From contig JAILGE010000006.1 in NCBI GenBank assembly GCA_024697065.1, positions 1 through 64,000 on the forward strand: 64,000 nt of DNA, in the 5' to 3' direction. The notes under the pieces are model-generated. The model made no database searches. It was not told the origin of the DNA and saw nothing but the letters and a program-made list of their open reading frames with translations. The stretch comes from Lachnospiraceae bacterium (lineage in GTDB: Bacteria; Bacillota; Clostridia; Lachnospirales; Lachnospiraceae). Both the position numbers and the translations under genes were made by a program. This document shows, piece by piece, positions 1 through 8,563 of the stretch (within the stretch, counting starts at the first letter, position 1; each line of letters starts with the position of its first letter).

Positions 1-560
1 GGCATTGTAAGATCGGTATCAACATACTTAAGAGCGTAGTCAGCCTCGATAAGGAAGATATCAACCTTGTCATCAGCAGATGCGTCAACATTGCCGGGAA
101 GAGTTGCATCCAGATTGTTCTGATAAGCATTATCATCAGAAGGAGTTACATTGAAGTTTACGGTAACACCATTGTAGGTACCACCCTTGGTAGCATCTTC
201 CTTGTCATTTACTTCATAACCGGGAAGGTGATCCATCATACGACGAGCGAACTCATCATTCCAGCAGTAGATATTGAGAACTGATCCTGTGTCCTCGGGA
301 GCGGCTACTGCTTCATCAGCTGCTTCATCAGCTGCATCGTCTGCTGCTGCATCGTCTGCTGCTGCATCGTCTGCTGCTGCATCATCTGCTGCTGCATCGT
401 CTGCTGCTGCATCATCTGCTGCTGCATCGTCTGCTGCACTGTCATCTGCTGCTGCAGTATCAGCTGCAGGCTCACTTGTCTCGCTTCCGCCGCCGCAGCC
501 TACCAGTAAGGAAGCTACCATAGCGGTAGAAAGCAGAACGCTTAAAACTTTCTTTTTCAT
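1..560 (-). CDS. Carbohydrate ABC transporter solute-binding lipoprotein (3' end outside window)
   Basis: Reading leftward from ATG at 560-558, behind a strong AGAGGAGG ribosome site, the product begins with a basic-hydrophobic signal peptide and a lipobox (LLVGC, Cys about residue 22), so it should be an exported lipoprotein. A linker rich in Ala and Asp follows, encoded by a 15-bp tandem repeat. The folded domain then begins with VLNIYCWNDEFARRM, typical of family-1 extracellular sugar-binding proteins. Only about 186 residues are in the window; the C-terminus lies beyond base 1. It follows a LacI-type regulator on the same strand, so it is probably the first transporter gene of a sugar-uptake operon. 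The sugar cannot be read from the sequence. Confidence 0.85.
   Translation of the reverse strand, partial: MKKKVLSVLLSTAMVASLLVGCGGGSETSEPAADTAAADDSAADDAAADDAAADDAAADDAAADDAAADDAAADDAADEAADEAVAAPEDTGSVLNIYCWNDEFARRMMDHLPGYEVNDKEDATKGGTYNGVTVNFNVTPSDDNAYQNNLDATLPGNVDASADDKVDIFLIEADYALKYVDTDLTM
340..429. repeat. 15-bp tandem repeat (six units) coding an Ala/Asp linker
   Basis: Six consecutive 15-bp units (TCTGCTGCTGCATCG or ...ATCA on the plus strand) run in register, with degenerate units on both sides. On the coding (minus) strand each unit encodes [15 protein letters not shown] or a phase of it. This is the flexible, negatively charged linker between the lipid anchor and the sugar-binding domain. 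Such repeats can change in copy number by slippage without breaking the frame. Confidence 0.9.
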
Positions 561-657
561 CTTTTGTCCTCCTCTTAGAAAAATGTGAAAAAGTATTGGT
601 TAATTAGTTTCTTTGCATTTATTTATGAATACCACCGAAGTGATATAAATGCCTCTG

Positions 658-1677
658 TCAAAGCTCGGGATTCTTTGCAAAAGTCTCTCCCTTTACAAGC
701 TTGCCCGTAACAACTATCGTTTCCCTTTCCGCCGGCGCCGTGCCCTCTATCAGATTAATAAGCTTTTTGGCCGCTCTGCTGCCCATCTCTTCTGTGTCCT
801 GTCTGATGGTCGTGAGTCTCGGCTGTATCTGTGCCGCAAGTGATATGCCATCATACCCCGCAACCGAGATGTCATCAGGGATCCTCATCCCCATGCCCCT
901 TATAACATTAATTCCGCCATACGAAGCATAATCATCCGGAAAAAGTATACAGGTAGGAGGCTTTGGAAGGGATAAAAGTTCACTGGTGACCATTGCCGTC
1001 TGCCCTATATCCCTGTATTCGGAAGCAGCTATATATTCATCCCTTACTTCAAAACCGAACTCTTCCATCTTGTCGCGATAACATCTGACCCTTGCCCTTG
1101 TTACCGCCGAATCCTTGCCGGTGATATATGCTATCCTCTCATGTCCCAGCTCTCTGGCGTAATCCATCAGCTGAGCTATACCGGACTCGTTGTCCGAAAG
1201 AATACACGTCTTTGTATCACATTCCCTGTCTATAGCCACTACCGGAATATCACTTGCCAGAAGCTCTATAACCTCCGGATCCTCGAAATTCACACAGGCT
1301 ATGACCACTCCGTCCAAAGCTCTGTATCTGCTGTGTTCAAGATAAGACATGTGATTGGGACGTGACTTATTGCAATTTAAGAATGTGATGTCATATCCTT
1401 TTTCTTCAACGCTTCTCTTAAAGCTGTCCAGTACATGTGCAAAAAAATCATGTGTCAGACCGCTGTGAGCCTCTTCAACGAACAACACTCCTATATTATA
1501 GGTTTTGTTTGTCTTAAGCGCTCTTGCAACCGAGTTGGGAAAATATCCCATGTCGCGTGCCACTTTACGGACCATTTTCTTGGTATCTTCGCTTATATCA
1601 GCATGATCATTCAATGCCTTACTCACAGTCGCCACGGAAACTTTGCATGTGGCAGCTATGTCCTTCATTGATACCAT
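658..1677 (-). CDS. LacI/GalR-family transcriptional regulator
   Basis: A 339-residue repressor of normal LacI length. The N-terminal helix-turn-helix (MKDIAATCKVSVATVSKALN) and hinge (NSVARALKTNKT) are followed by a periplasmic-binding-protein-like effector domain (YNIGVLFVE..., DGVVIACVN, DIPVVAIDRE, SVAGYDG). The ATG at 1677 is chosen because GGAGGG lies 4 bases upstream; an in-frame ATG 24 bases earlier has no such site. The gene precedes the sugar-binding lipoprotein on the same strand, so it most likely controls that transporter in response to a sugar. Its promoter is TTGCCA-N17-TATATT at 1757-1729. The effector is unknown. Confidence 0.9.
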   Translation of the reverse strand: MVSMKDIAATCKVSVATVSKALNDHADISEDTKKMVRKVARDMGYFPNSVARALKTNKTYNIGVLFVEEAHSGLTHDFFAHVLDSFKRSVEEKGYDITFLNCNKSRPNHMSYLEHSRYRALDGVVIACVNFEDPEVIELLASDIPVVAIDRECDTKTCILSDNESGIAQLMDYARELGHERIAYITGKDSAVTRARVRCYRDKMEEFGFEVRDEYIAASEYRDIGQTAMVTSELLSLPKPPTCILFPDDYASYGGINVIRGMGMRIPDDISVAGYDGISLAAQIQPRLTTIRQDTEEMGSRAAKKLINLIEGTAPAERETIVVTGKLVKGETFAKNPEL

Positions 1678-1728
1678 TTTGCCCTCCAAACAATCGCCCA
1701 AAAGTCACTTAATCGTTTTCTAAAAATC

Positions 1729-1757
1729 AATATACAACACTTTGGACAGTTTGGCAA
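1729..1757 (-). promoter_or_regulatory. Promoter of the LacI-type regulator gene
   Basis: On the minus strand TTGCCA (1757-1752) and TATATT (1734-1729) are separated by 17 bases. They lie about 50 bases before the regulator's start codon. Confidence 0.6.
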
Positions 1758-1769
1758 CAGCTTTTTCGT

Positions 1770-1798
1770 ACTTTTTGTACAAATTCAACACAAAAAGT
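1770..1798. promoter_or_regulatory. Inverted repeat, possible regulator-binding site
   Basis: ACTTTTTGT (1770-1778) and ACAAAAAGT (1790-1798) are perfect 9-base complements with an 11-base spacer. They sit just upstream of the regulator gene's -35 box. No T-run or nearby stop codon suggests a terminator, so a protein-binding site is more likely. This is inference only. Confidence 0.35.
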
Positions 1799-1849
1799 TT
1801 TTGAACGCCGTACACATCCCGTTTACAATTTATTCACAATTTGTTTTGC

Positions 1850-1865
1850 ATGATATTTATATCAT
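1850..1865. promoter_or_regulatory. Palindrome in the divergent intergenic region
   Basis: ATGATAT-TT-ATATCAT is a perfect 7-base inverted repeat. Its flank GCATGAT recurs at 1868. It lies in the 321-base gap between the divergent LacI-type gene and the cation exchanger gene and could be an operator for either. The rest of the gap holds only the two promoters and a 9-bp inverted repeat. Confidence 0.35.
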
Positions 1866-1927
1866 ACGCATGATGTTTGCGCAAGAAGATTTTTGTGTTA
1901 ATTCTGTGTCCTTATACATGTAACCTC

Positions 1928-1957
1928 TTGCACTCTGTCAGTGGCATGAATTATAAT
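1928..1957 (+). promoter_or_regulatory. Promoter of the cation exchanger gene
   Basis: TTGCAC at 1928-1933 and TATAAT at 1952-1957 are separated by 18 bases. They lie about 40 bases before the start codon at 1999. Confidence 0.6.
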
Positions 1958-1998
1958 CATTTCAATGATCTGATCATCAAAGGAAAAAGGAGCCGGAA

Positions 1999-2979
1999 AT
2001 GATAATACTGAATATACTGTTACTGTTGGCAGGTTTTGTTGCTCTTATAAAGGGCGCAGACTGGTTTGTGGACGGAAGTGCCGCACTTGCCAGGATCTTT
2101 AAAGTCCCGGGAGTCATCATTGGCCTTACGGTCGTTGCAATGGGAACCAGCGCCCCCGAGCTTGCGGTCAGTGTATCCGCGGCGCTTCAGGGTTCCAATG
2201 AGATCGCTCTTTCCAATGTTGTAGGTTCTAACATGTTCAACCTTCTCATGGTACTCGGCATTTGTGCCCTGATCCATAAGATCCCCGTTGATGATAAAAT
2301 AATCAGGCGGGACTTTCCCCTGAATATTCTGATCACTGTTTTCGTTCTGATCTCAGTAGGCAAAAGCGCATTGCCGTCTGTCACAGGCAAAGCACTTGAC
2401 ATGAACACTCAGGCCGGACGTGTAAGCCGTGCAACGGGCATCATTCTTCTTATCATATTTGTATGCTATATAATCTTTCTGATCATGGAAGCAATCAAAA
2501 ATCCCGAAACCAAAGACGAAAACGGTAAAAGCTATCCCTTTATCAAATGTCTTGCGCTTATAGTGATCGGAATAGCTCTGATAGTAGGCGGAGGACAGGC
2601 TGTTGTCTATTCCGCAAAGGAGATTGCAAGAGTCGCCGGAATGTCGGAAACACTCATAGGTCTTACAATAGTCGCTGTCGGGACCTCCCTTCCGGAGCTG
2701 GTCACCTCTATCGTAGCCGCAAGAAAGGGCGAGACCGGAATGGCTGTCGGTAACGTTGTGGGATCCAACCTTTTCAACCTGATGCTGATTCTCGGAATCT
2801 CTTCGGCAATACATCCCATGGATGTAAACCTCGCCTCGGTATGCGATCTGGCGATTCTTACCGTCATCACCATTTTCACATACATATGCAGCAGAAACGA
2901 AAAAAACATCAAACGGGGCGAAGGCCTGATCATGGTGATCCTGTACGCTGCATCCATGGTGTTCGCAGCTCTGAGATAA
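1999..2979 (+). CDS. Calcium/sodium (CaCA family) antiporter, YrbG-like
   Basis: A 326-residue inner-membrane exchanger with the two inverted alpha repeats of the Ca2+/cation antiporter superfamily. Repeat 1 has GTSAPELAVS followed by GNVVGSNMFN; repeat 2 has GTSLPELVTS followed by GNVVGSNLFN. The acidic residues of the two PEL motifs are the expected cation ligands. About ten hydrophobic segments are visible. The family exports Ca2+ in exchange for Na+. The start is supported by AAAGGAG 8 bases upstream. The gene is transcribed alone between its own promoter and a bidirectional terminator. Confidence 0.9.
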   Translation: MIILNILLLLAGFVALIKGADWFVDGSAALARIFKVPGVIIGLTVVAMGTSAPELAVSVSAALQGSNEIALSNVVGSNMFNLLMVLGICALIHKIPVDDKIIRRDFPLNILITVFVLISVGKSALPSVTGKALDMNTQAGRVSRATGIILLIIFVCYIIFLIMEAIKNPETKDENGKSYPFIKCLALIVIGIALIVGGGQAVVYSAKEIARVAGMSETLIGLTIVAVGTSLPELVTSIVAARKGETGMAVGNVVGSNLFNLMLILGISSAIHPMDVNLASVCDLAILTVITIFTYICSRNEKNIKRGEGLIMVILYAASMVFAALR

Positions 2980-3050
2980 AAAGCCGCAGCCGCATGTGCT
3001 GATCTGCAATCACGAAAACAAAGCCTGCTCTGCTTAAATAACACCACGCA

Positions 3051-3082
3051 AAAACAGCCGGTCATATGACCTGCTGTTTTTT
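3051..3082. terminator. Bidirectional terminator between convergent genes
   Basis: AAAACAGC...GCTGTTTT encloses the perfect palindrome GGTCATATGACC, giving a long stem with A-run before and T-run after. It can serve both the exchanger gene (plus) and the cellobiose phosphorylase gene (minus). Confidence 0.8.
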
Positions 3083-3164
3083 ACTCATTTTATCTGATCC
3101 GTTATCTGCCAATATCCGGCAAAAACTGACCCCGGATATTTCACCCTGCGGATCCCTGTAAGGT

Positions 3165-5600
3165 TCAGCCCATGGTAACAACCACTTCGTAGCTCTCCTT
3201 GCCCTTTTCGTAAGGAACCACGCATCCGTCAACAGCCTTTCCGTCGACTGTCATTGATGCAACGCCCTTCTGAACATTGGAAGGATTCTTAACGGTGATG
3301 TTGTATGTTCCCTCACGGAACTTACGCGTGATGGTAAAATCACCAAATCCATCGGGAACACAGGGATTGATCTGAAGTCCCTTATGTGTGGGGTATACAC
3401 CCAGGATATACTGAGAGATATTTGCAAAGGTCCATGCAGCAGTTCCGGTAAGCCATGAGTTCTTACCCTCACCGTGGAATTTTGCATCGCGTCCGGCTAC
3501 CATCTGGGAATATACATAGGGTTCGGTACGATGTATCTCGGAAAACTCCTCAACATATGCAGGGCAGGTCTTCTTATAGATCTCAAACGCCCTGTCTCCG
3601 CGGCCGACTACAGTCTCGGCAATGGATACCCAGGGATTATTGTGGCAGAAGATACCTGCATTTTCCTTGTATCCCGGAGGATAAGAGGAAACCTCTCCCA
3701 GCTCCTCATGATATCTTGTATATGCAGGCTGCAGGATCATGATACCGTATTCGGTATCAAGCCTTTCCTTAACGGAATCAAGCGCTTTGACTGCCTCGCC
3801 GGTCTCCACACCGACACCTGCCAGTACACAGAAGCCCTGAGGCTCGATAAAGATCTGTCCTTCCTCACATTCCTTACTGCCGACCTTGTTACTGGAGGAA
3901 TCATAGGCACGTACAAACCATTCACCATCCCAGCCTGCCGTAAGGAGAACCTTCTTCATCTCCTCAACCTCAGCCTTTGCTCTGTCTGCCTCTGCCTGAT
4001 CGCCCATAAGCTCACAAAGATCAGCATATTCCAAACCGTATTTTACGAACATACCGCCGATAAATACCGACTCAGCCACGGGGCCCTCAGAAGGACCAAA
4101 GGTCTGGAAGGACTCTCCCGGATGAAGCGAATGACAGTTAAGGTTCAGACAGTCATTCCAGTCAGCACGGCCGATAAGCGGGAGCTTATGCGGACCCTTA
4201 TGTGTTACGGTATAGTTAAAGGATCTCTTGAGGTGATCCATAAGCGGCGTAGCCTTGGATTCGTCATTATCAAACGGTACCATCTCATCAAGGATCGTGG
4301 TATCACCGGACTCCCTTACATAAGCACTTGTGCCTGCAATGAGCCAGAGCGGATCGTCATTGAAGCCGGAACCGATATCTGAGTTGCCCTTCTTGGTAAG
4401 CGGCTGGTACTGATGATATGCACTTCCGTCCTCAAACTGCGTGGATGCGATATCAATGATCCTCTGACGTGCACGCTCGGGAATGAGATGCACAAATCCG
4501 AGAAGATCCTGACAGGAATCCCTGAATCCCATACCACGGCCGATACCGGACTCATAGTAGGATGCGGATCTTGACATATTGAAGGTCACCATGCACTGAT
4601 ACTGATTCCAGATGTTGACCATACGGTTAACCTTGTCATTGCCTGTCTCAACTTCATACTTGGAAAGAAGATCGTTCCAGTAAGTTGTGAGCTCGTTGAA
4701 AGCTTTATCGACATCAGCATCGCTCTGATATTTTGCAAGAAGTGCATTAGCGGGAGCCTTGTTGATGATGCCGGGAGCTTCCCATTTTTCCTCTTCGGGA
4801 TTCTCACAGTAGCCGAGTACGAAGACGAAGCTCTTTGTTTCACCGGGCTCAAGAGATACGTTGATCTGATGAGCGGCGATGGGGAACCATCCTGAAGCAA
4901 CGGAACCTGTGCAGGAACCTGCTTTAACGGCCTGAGGATCGTCTGCACCGTTATAGAATCCGATGAACTCTTCACGGCTTGTATCGAAGCCGTCAACCTT
5001 GGTATTTACGGAATAAACGGCATAGTGATTTCTGCGCTCTCTGTATTCTGTCTTGTGGAAAATGGAGGATCCGACGATCTCAACTTCACCTGTTGAAAGG
5101 TTACGCTGGAAATTACGTGAATCATCATCAGCATTCCACAGACACCACTCAACATAAGAATAGAGATGAATGTCCTTCTTGGAAGATGTCGTATTTGTGA
5201 GCCTGATCTGTGAAACTTCCGCATTCTCATTCATGGGAACGAAAGTAAGAAGATCAGCCTGTACTCCGGCTTTGGAGGACTTCCACTTGGAATAACCGAG
5301 ACCGTGACGGCACTCATAAGAATCAAGCTCAGTCTTCATGGGCTGCCAGCCGGGATTCCAGATGGTGTCGCCGTCTTTGATGTAGAAGTATTTTCCGTTT
5401 GTATCATACGGAACATCATTGTAACGGTATCTTGTCATACGGAGGAGCTTCGCATCTTTATAGAAAGTATATCCTCCGCAGGTATTTGAAATGAGTGAGA
5501 AAAACTCGTTGCAACCAAGGTAGTTGATCCAGGGAAGCGGAGTTTTGGGTGTTGTGATGACATATTCTTTTGCAGCGTCATCGAAGTAACCAAACTTCAT
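3165..5600 (-). CDS. cbp: Cellobiose phosphorylase (glycoside hydrolase family 94)
   Basis: An 811-residue GH94 enzyme that splits cellobiose with phosphate into glucose and glucose 1-phosphate, saving one ATP per disaccharide. The length matches known cellobiose phosphorylases. The N-terminal beta-sandwich (residues about 1-300) starts with [15 protein letters not shown]. The (alpha/alpha)6 barrel carries [11 protein letters not shown] (residues 477-487), whose second Asp (D483) is the expected catalytic acid, and the phosphate-site-like stretch [12 protein letters not shown]. No signal peptide is present, so it acts in the cytoplasm on imported cellobiose. AAAGGAG precedes the ATG at 5600. 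Cellodextrin phosphorylase is possible but less likely from length and N-terminus. Confidence 0.92.
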   Translation of the reverse strand: MKFGYFDDAAKEYVITTPKTPLPWINYLGCNEFFSLISNTCGGYTFYKDAKLLRMTRYRYNDVPYDTNGKYFYIKDGDTIWNPGWQPMKTELDSYECRHGLGYSKWKSSKAGVQADLLTFVPMNENAEVSQIRLTNTTSSKKDIHLYSYVEWCLWNADDDSRNFQRNLSTGEVEIVGSSIFHKTEYRERRNHYAVYSVNTKVDGFDTSREEFIGFYNGADDPQAVKAGSCTGSVASGWFPIAAHQINVSLEPGETKSFVFVLGYCENPEEEKWEAPGIINKAPANALLAKYQSDADVDKAFNELTTYWNDLLSKYEVETGNDKVNRMVNIWNQYQCMVTFNMSRSASYYESGIGRGMGFRDSCQDLLGFVHLIPERARQRIIDIASTQFEDGSAYHQYQPLTKKGNSDIGSGFNDDPLWLIAGTSAYVRESGDTTILDEMVPFDNDESKATPLMDHLKRSFNYTVTHKGPHKLPLIGRADWNDCLNLNCHSLHPGESFQTFGPSEGPVAESVFIGGMFVKYGLEYADLCELMGDQAEADRAKAEVEEMKKVLLTAGWDGEWFVRAYDSSSNKVGSKECEEGQIFIEPQGFCVLAGVGVETGEAVKALDSVKERLDTEYGIMILQPAYTRYHEELGEVSSYPPGYKENAGIFCHNNPWVSIAETVVGRGDRAFEIYKKTCPAYVEEFSEIHRTEPYVYSQMVAGRDAKFHGEGKNSWLTGTAAWTFANISQYILGVYPTHKGLQINPCVPDGFGDFTITRKFREGTYNITVKNPSNVQKGVASMTVDGKAVDGCVVPYEKGKESYEVVVTMG

Positions 5601-5929
5601 AATTATTTCTCCTTTACATTATCTTTTGCCCGATCTTCATCATGATAAAGACCGTTGACCCATTCCATAAAATTATACTTAATGGGATTGGTGATTACAA
5701 GTTAACAATTGTTCGAAATGTTGTAAGATAACGTTTTCCGGGCGTTTTCCGTGGAATTTTTCATGTGGAAAAAATCACATTTTTTTAACTGAAGGATCCG
5801 TATCTGCGTGCTATAAATAATGTGAACGGGATATGGACCGGGAAGAGCCGGAATGCAGAGAAAAGGATTATTATGTTATAATCTACAAGTTGAGCAGCAA
5901 CAACCGTAGATAACCGATCGGAGGCTTGA
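5601..5929. other. 329-base divergent intergenic region
   Basis: The gap lies between the divergent cbp and zinc-ribbon genes. It holds the cbp promoter, an AACAATTGTT palindrome (5704-5713), and a 12/14 match to the CcpA cre consensus on the minus strand around 5726-5739 (core AACGTT), upstream of the cbp -35. A -10 TATAAT at 5877-5882 could serve the plus-strand gene. No reading frame with a ribosome site was seen. The cre call is weak because of its position. Confidence 0.4.
5672..5700 (-). promoter_or_regulatory. Promoter of the cellobiose phosphorylase gene
   Basis: On the minus strand TTGTAA (5700-5695) and TATAAT (5677-5672) are 17 bases apart, about 70 bases before the start codon. 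Confidence 0.65.
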
Positions 5930-7702
5930 ATGAAATGTCCGAAATGCGGCGGAGAACTGAGATTTGATCCCGCCATTCAATTATTAAAATGCGATTACTG
6001 CGAAAGTACGTTTATTCCGTCAGAAGTAAATAATGAAGCTGTTCCGAATGCCGATGAACATACGGAACAGGCAGACATGACAACTGCAGATGCCGCAAAG
6101 AAAGATCATATGGCAGATGTGACGTCTGCCGAGGATATTGTTACCAATACCGGTATTGAAGCAGATGATGTTAAGAAACAGCAGGAGAATGTTAAAGATG
6201 CGGAAAATCCGGAACTTAAACTGATAGAGTATACCTGCCCGAATTGCGGAGGTACTCTTTATTCAGTGGAAGAGTCCGTTAACGGATTCTGCAGCTATTG
6301 CGGATCGCAGGTGATGCTTCAGTCAAGATTTTCAAGTATGAAGCCGCCAAAGGGTGTCATTCCCTTCAAGATAGATAAGAATAAATGCAAGAGCCTATAT
6401 GAGCAGCATGTAAAAAAATCATTTTTTGCACCCAAAGAACTCAAGGATCCGGCGTATCTCGAACAGTTCCGGGGAATATATATGCCGTATCATGTCTACA
6501 ATGTTGATCTTAAGGGTCCGATCGAGCTGACCGGTAAGAAGGAATACAGGCGCGGAGACTATGTATATACAGAATCATATGCATGTCACGTGGATCTTGA
6601 CTGCTTTTTTCACGGACTTTCATATGATGCTTCATCATCCTTCGATGACCACTTCAGTGAGACAATAGCTCCTTTTGATGCTCACAGTATTGTTCCCTTT
6701 GAACCCGCATATCTGACTGGCTTTTATGCCGATATGCCGGATGTTGACGCCGAGTGCTATGCAAAGGATGTCACTACATTTGCCGTTGATGAAGTATATA
6801 AAAAAGTGAACAGGGGGTGGCCTGCCGGAGTTACCATTAAGAGCGATCAGAGGGGCAGGATTCCGGTACATATGACACCCAGAGATATTTATACATCCTT
6901 CTTCCCTATATGGTTCTTATCCTACAGAAAAGGAGACCGTGTGGCATATGCCGTAATAAACGGTGAATCGGGTAAGATAAGCTGTGACATGCCGGTAAAT
7001 ACCAAAAAGTTTGTAGCATTTTGCTTCCTGTTGGCGATACCGATCTATTTATTGCTTGCTCTGTTTTTGCCTGCTTTTAATCCGACGAGCATGATATCTT
7101 TGATACAGACATTGGGATGTATATGTGCCATTGCAATGTATTGCAATGTGTCTGCGATAATAACCAGAGAAAAGCGACTTGACGATAGGGGATATATGTA
7201 TAAATATTCCCAAAATGATAAGGATATTATGGATGCTCTGAAAAAGAAGGAAGAGAAAGAACAAAAAAAGAAAGAAAGACGTGATACCAAAGCATCAGAT
7301 ATGATAGGCATCATCGTAGGTTTAGTGTTCGTTTTGGGCCAGTTTATCTTCGTGGCATTGTGTGCCATAGGTTTTATCGGATATAAAGTTCTAAGTACCG
7401 GAATGCTCCAGCCTTTGCTTACGGCATTTTTTGTCTGGCTGTCATTCTCAAGAGCAAAGCAGCTTACAGAGCCGGCTGTCATTTACAAAGGTGGTATCCC
7501 GTTGCTTGTGGCGGCACCTCTTGCATTGATCTTTTCGCTCATAGCGCCTGCGGCAGATCCGTTATTCTACGTATCTGCTGCGATAATAGGTATCGGAGTG
7601 ATCATCGGACTGATCTCCGTAGTGGGTATGAAGAATCTTTTAAATACAAGACCCTTGCCCCAGCTTGCACGTGAGGGAGGTGATGCAAATGCGCCGGTTT
7701 GA
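5930..7702 (+). CDS. Double zinc-ribbon membrane protein, first copy of a tandem cassette
   Basis: A 590-residue protein of unknown function. Residues 3-27 form a zinc ribbon (CPKCGG...CDYC). A variable acidic linker leads to a second ribbon at about 103-126 (CPNCGG...CSYCGS). A conserved soluble region of about 230 residues follows (KGVIPFKIDK, GIYMPYHVYNVDLKG, SFFPIWFLSYRKGDR). The C-terminal third has at least four hydrophobic segments in two pairs separated by a strongly Lys/Glu-rich stretch. The next gene (TPM domain) overlaps it by 14 bases, so the two are translationally coupled and probably act together at the membrane. A related pair follows immediately. The start has CGGAGG 6 bases upstream. 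Confidence 0.8.
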   Translation: MKCPKCGGELRFDPAIQLLKCDYCESTFIPSEVNNEAVPNADEHTEQADMTTADAAKKDHMADVTSAEDIVTNTGIEADDVKKQQENVKDAENPELKLIEYTCPNCGGTLYSVEESVNGFCSYCGSQVMLQSRFSSMKPPKGVIPFKIDKNKCKSLYEQHVKKSFFAPKELKDPAYLEQFRGIYMPYHVYNVDLKGPIELTGKKEYRRGDYVYTESYACHVDLDCFFHGLSYDASSSFDDHFSETIAPFDAHSIVPFEPAYLTGFYADMPDVDAECYAKDVTTFAVDEVYKKVNRGWPAGVTIKSDQRGRIPVHMTPRDIYTSFFPIWFLSYRKGDRVAYAVINGESGKISCDMPVNTKKFVAFCFLLAIPIYLLLALFLPAFNPTSMISLIQTLGCICAIAMYCNVSAIITREKRLDDRGYMYKYSQNDKDIMDALKKKEEKEQKKKERRDTKASDMIGIIVGLVFVLGQFIFVALCAIGFIGYKVLSTGMLQPLLTAFFVWLSFSRAKQLTEPAVIYKGGIPLLVAAPLALIFSLIAPAADPLFYVSAAIIGIGVIIGLISVVGMKNLLNTRPLPQLAREGGDANAPV

Positions 7703-8489
7703 TCTTAAGAGAGCATTCGGATTTATTGTTGCCATATTTATATTGGCTTTATTACCTCTGCAGGTTCTTGCAAAAAGCAAAGATAATTCGTATACCAACG
7801 ATGATACAGGATATGAAGCTTATATTGATGACTCTGAAAACCTTCTGGAAGATTATGAGATAAGTGATGTATTATCCTCCATGAAGAGTCTGACTGATGA
7901 AGGTAATGTGGTATTTGTTACTACCAGCTTAAGGGCGGGACAGGCCGAGAGTTTTGCGGAGGACTATTATCAGGACAGATACGGGACAAAAGAACCCGGC
8001 ATCATTTTCCTGATAGATATGGGTGACAGGCTCTTATTGTTACAGGCTCATAACGGCCTTGACTATAAGATCACTTCAGGTAAGGCCAATTCCATTGTGG
8101 ATAATGTATATACATATGCCGGTGACAAGGATTATGCCAAATGTGCGGAGTCAGTATTCCAACAGTGCGGAAGCGTACTTGCAGGGCTGAGGATTGCGCA
8201 GCCTTTTAAGTATATAAGCAGTATATTTATCGCGATCATACTTGCATTTTTACTTGGATTCTTTATACTTTGGCTGATCACATCCGCGACTCCCGCATCG
8301 AATAAGGAAATAATCAATGGATTGTTTTCGCAGCTTAATATCTTAAACAGAAATGCTGAAAAGACATCTGTTTCCAAGAGATATTCACCCCAAAGCTCGG
8401 GAAGCAGCGGAGGAGGCGGTGGCGGACACCACAGCGGCGGAGGCGGTGGCGGTGGCGGACACCACAGCAGCGGAAGTCATCATTTCTGA
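7689..8489 (+). CDS. TPM-domain (YgcG-like) membrane protein with Gly/His-rich tail
   Basis: A 266-residue protein: signal peptide or N-terminal anchor (ends LPLQVLAKS), a TPM domain (residues about 30-150: YEAYIDDSENLLEDYEISDVL, GNVVFVTTSL, EPGIIFLIDMGDRLLLLQAHNG), one membrane segment near 175-200, and a cytoplasmic tail ending in alternating Gly runs and His pairs, which may bind metal. TPM domains in other families act at membranes in protein turnover or assembly; the role here is unknown. The ATG at 7689 is preferred because GGGAGGTG lies 7 bases upstream; it overlaps the end of the zinc-ribbon gene. Confidence 0.8.
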   Translation: MRRFDLKRAFGFIVAIFILALLPLQVLAKSKDNSYTNDDTGYEAYIDDSENLLEDYEISDVLSSMKSLTDEGNVVFVTTSLRAGQAESFAEDYYQDRYGTKEPGIIFLIDMGDRLLLLQAHNGLDYKITSGKANSIVDNVYTYAGDKDYAKCAESVFQQCGSVLAGLRIAQPFKYISSIFIAIILAFLLGFFILWLITSATPASNKEIINGLFSQLNILNRNAEKTSVSKRYSPQSSGSSGGGGGGHHSGGGGGGGGHHSSGSHHF

Positions 8490-8563
8490 TAATACTCCTC
8501 TGACTTTTGTTGCAGTCATAAAGTTGATCAAAGATATGATAGTGTTTTAGGAAGGTAACAAGA

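Noticed and set aside
340-429. Possible CRISPR array
   Set aside because: The units are 15 bp and directly adjacent, with no spacers, inside a coding region.
274-588. Plus-strand frame coding a Ser/Ala-rich 104-residue protein
   Set aside because: It is the complement of the Ala/Asp repeat in the sugar-binding lipoprotein gene, which has a signal peptide, lipobox and ribosome site.
3474-4382. 302-residue plus-strand frame
   Set aside because: It lies opposite the conserved cellobiose phosphorylase gene, has no ribosome site and resembles no family.
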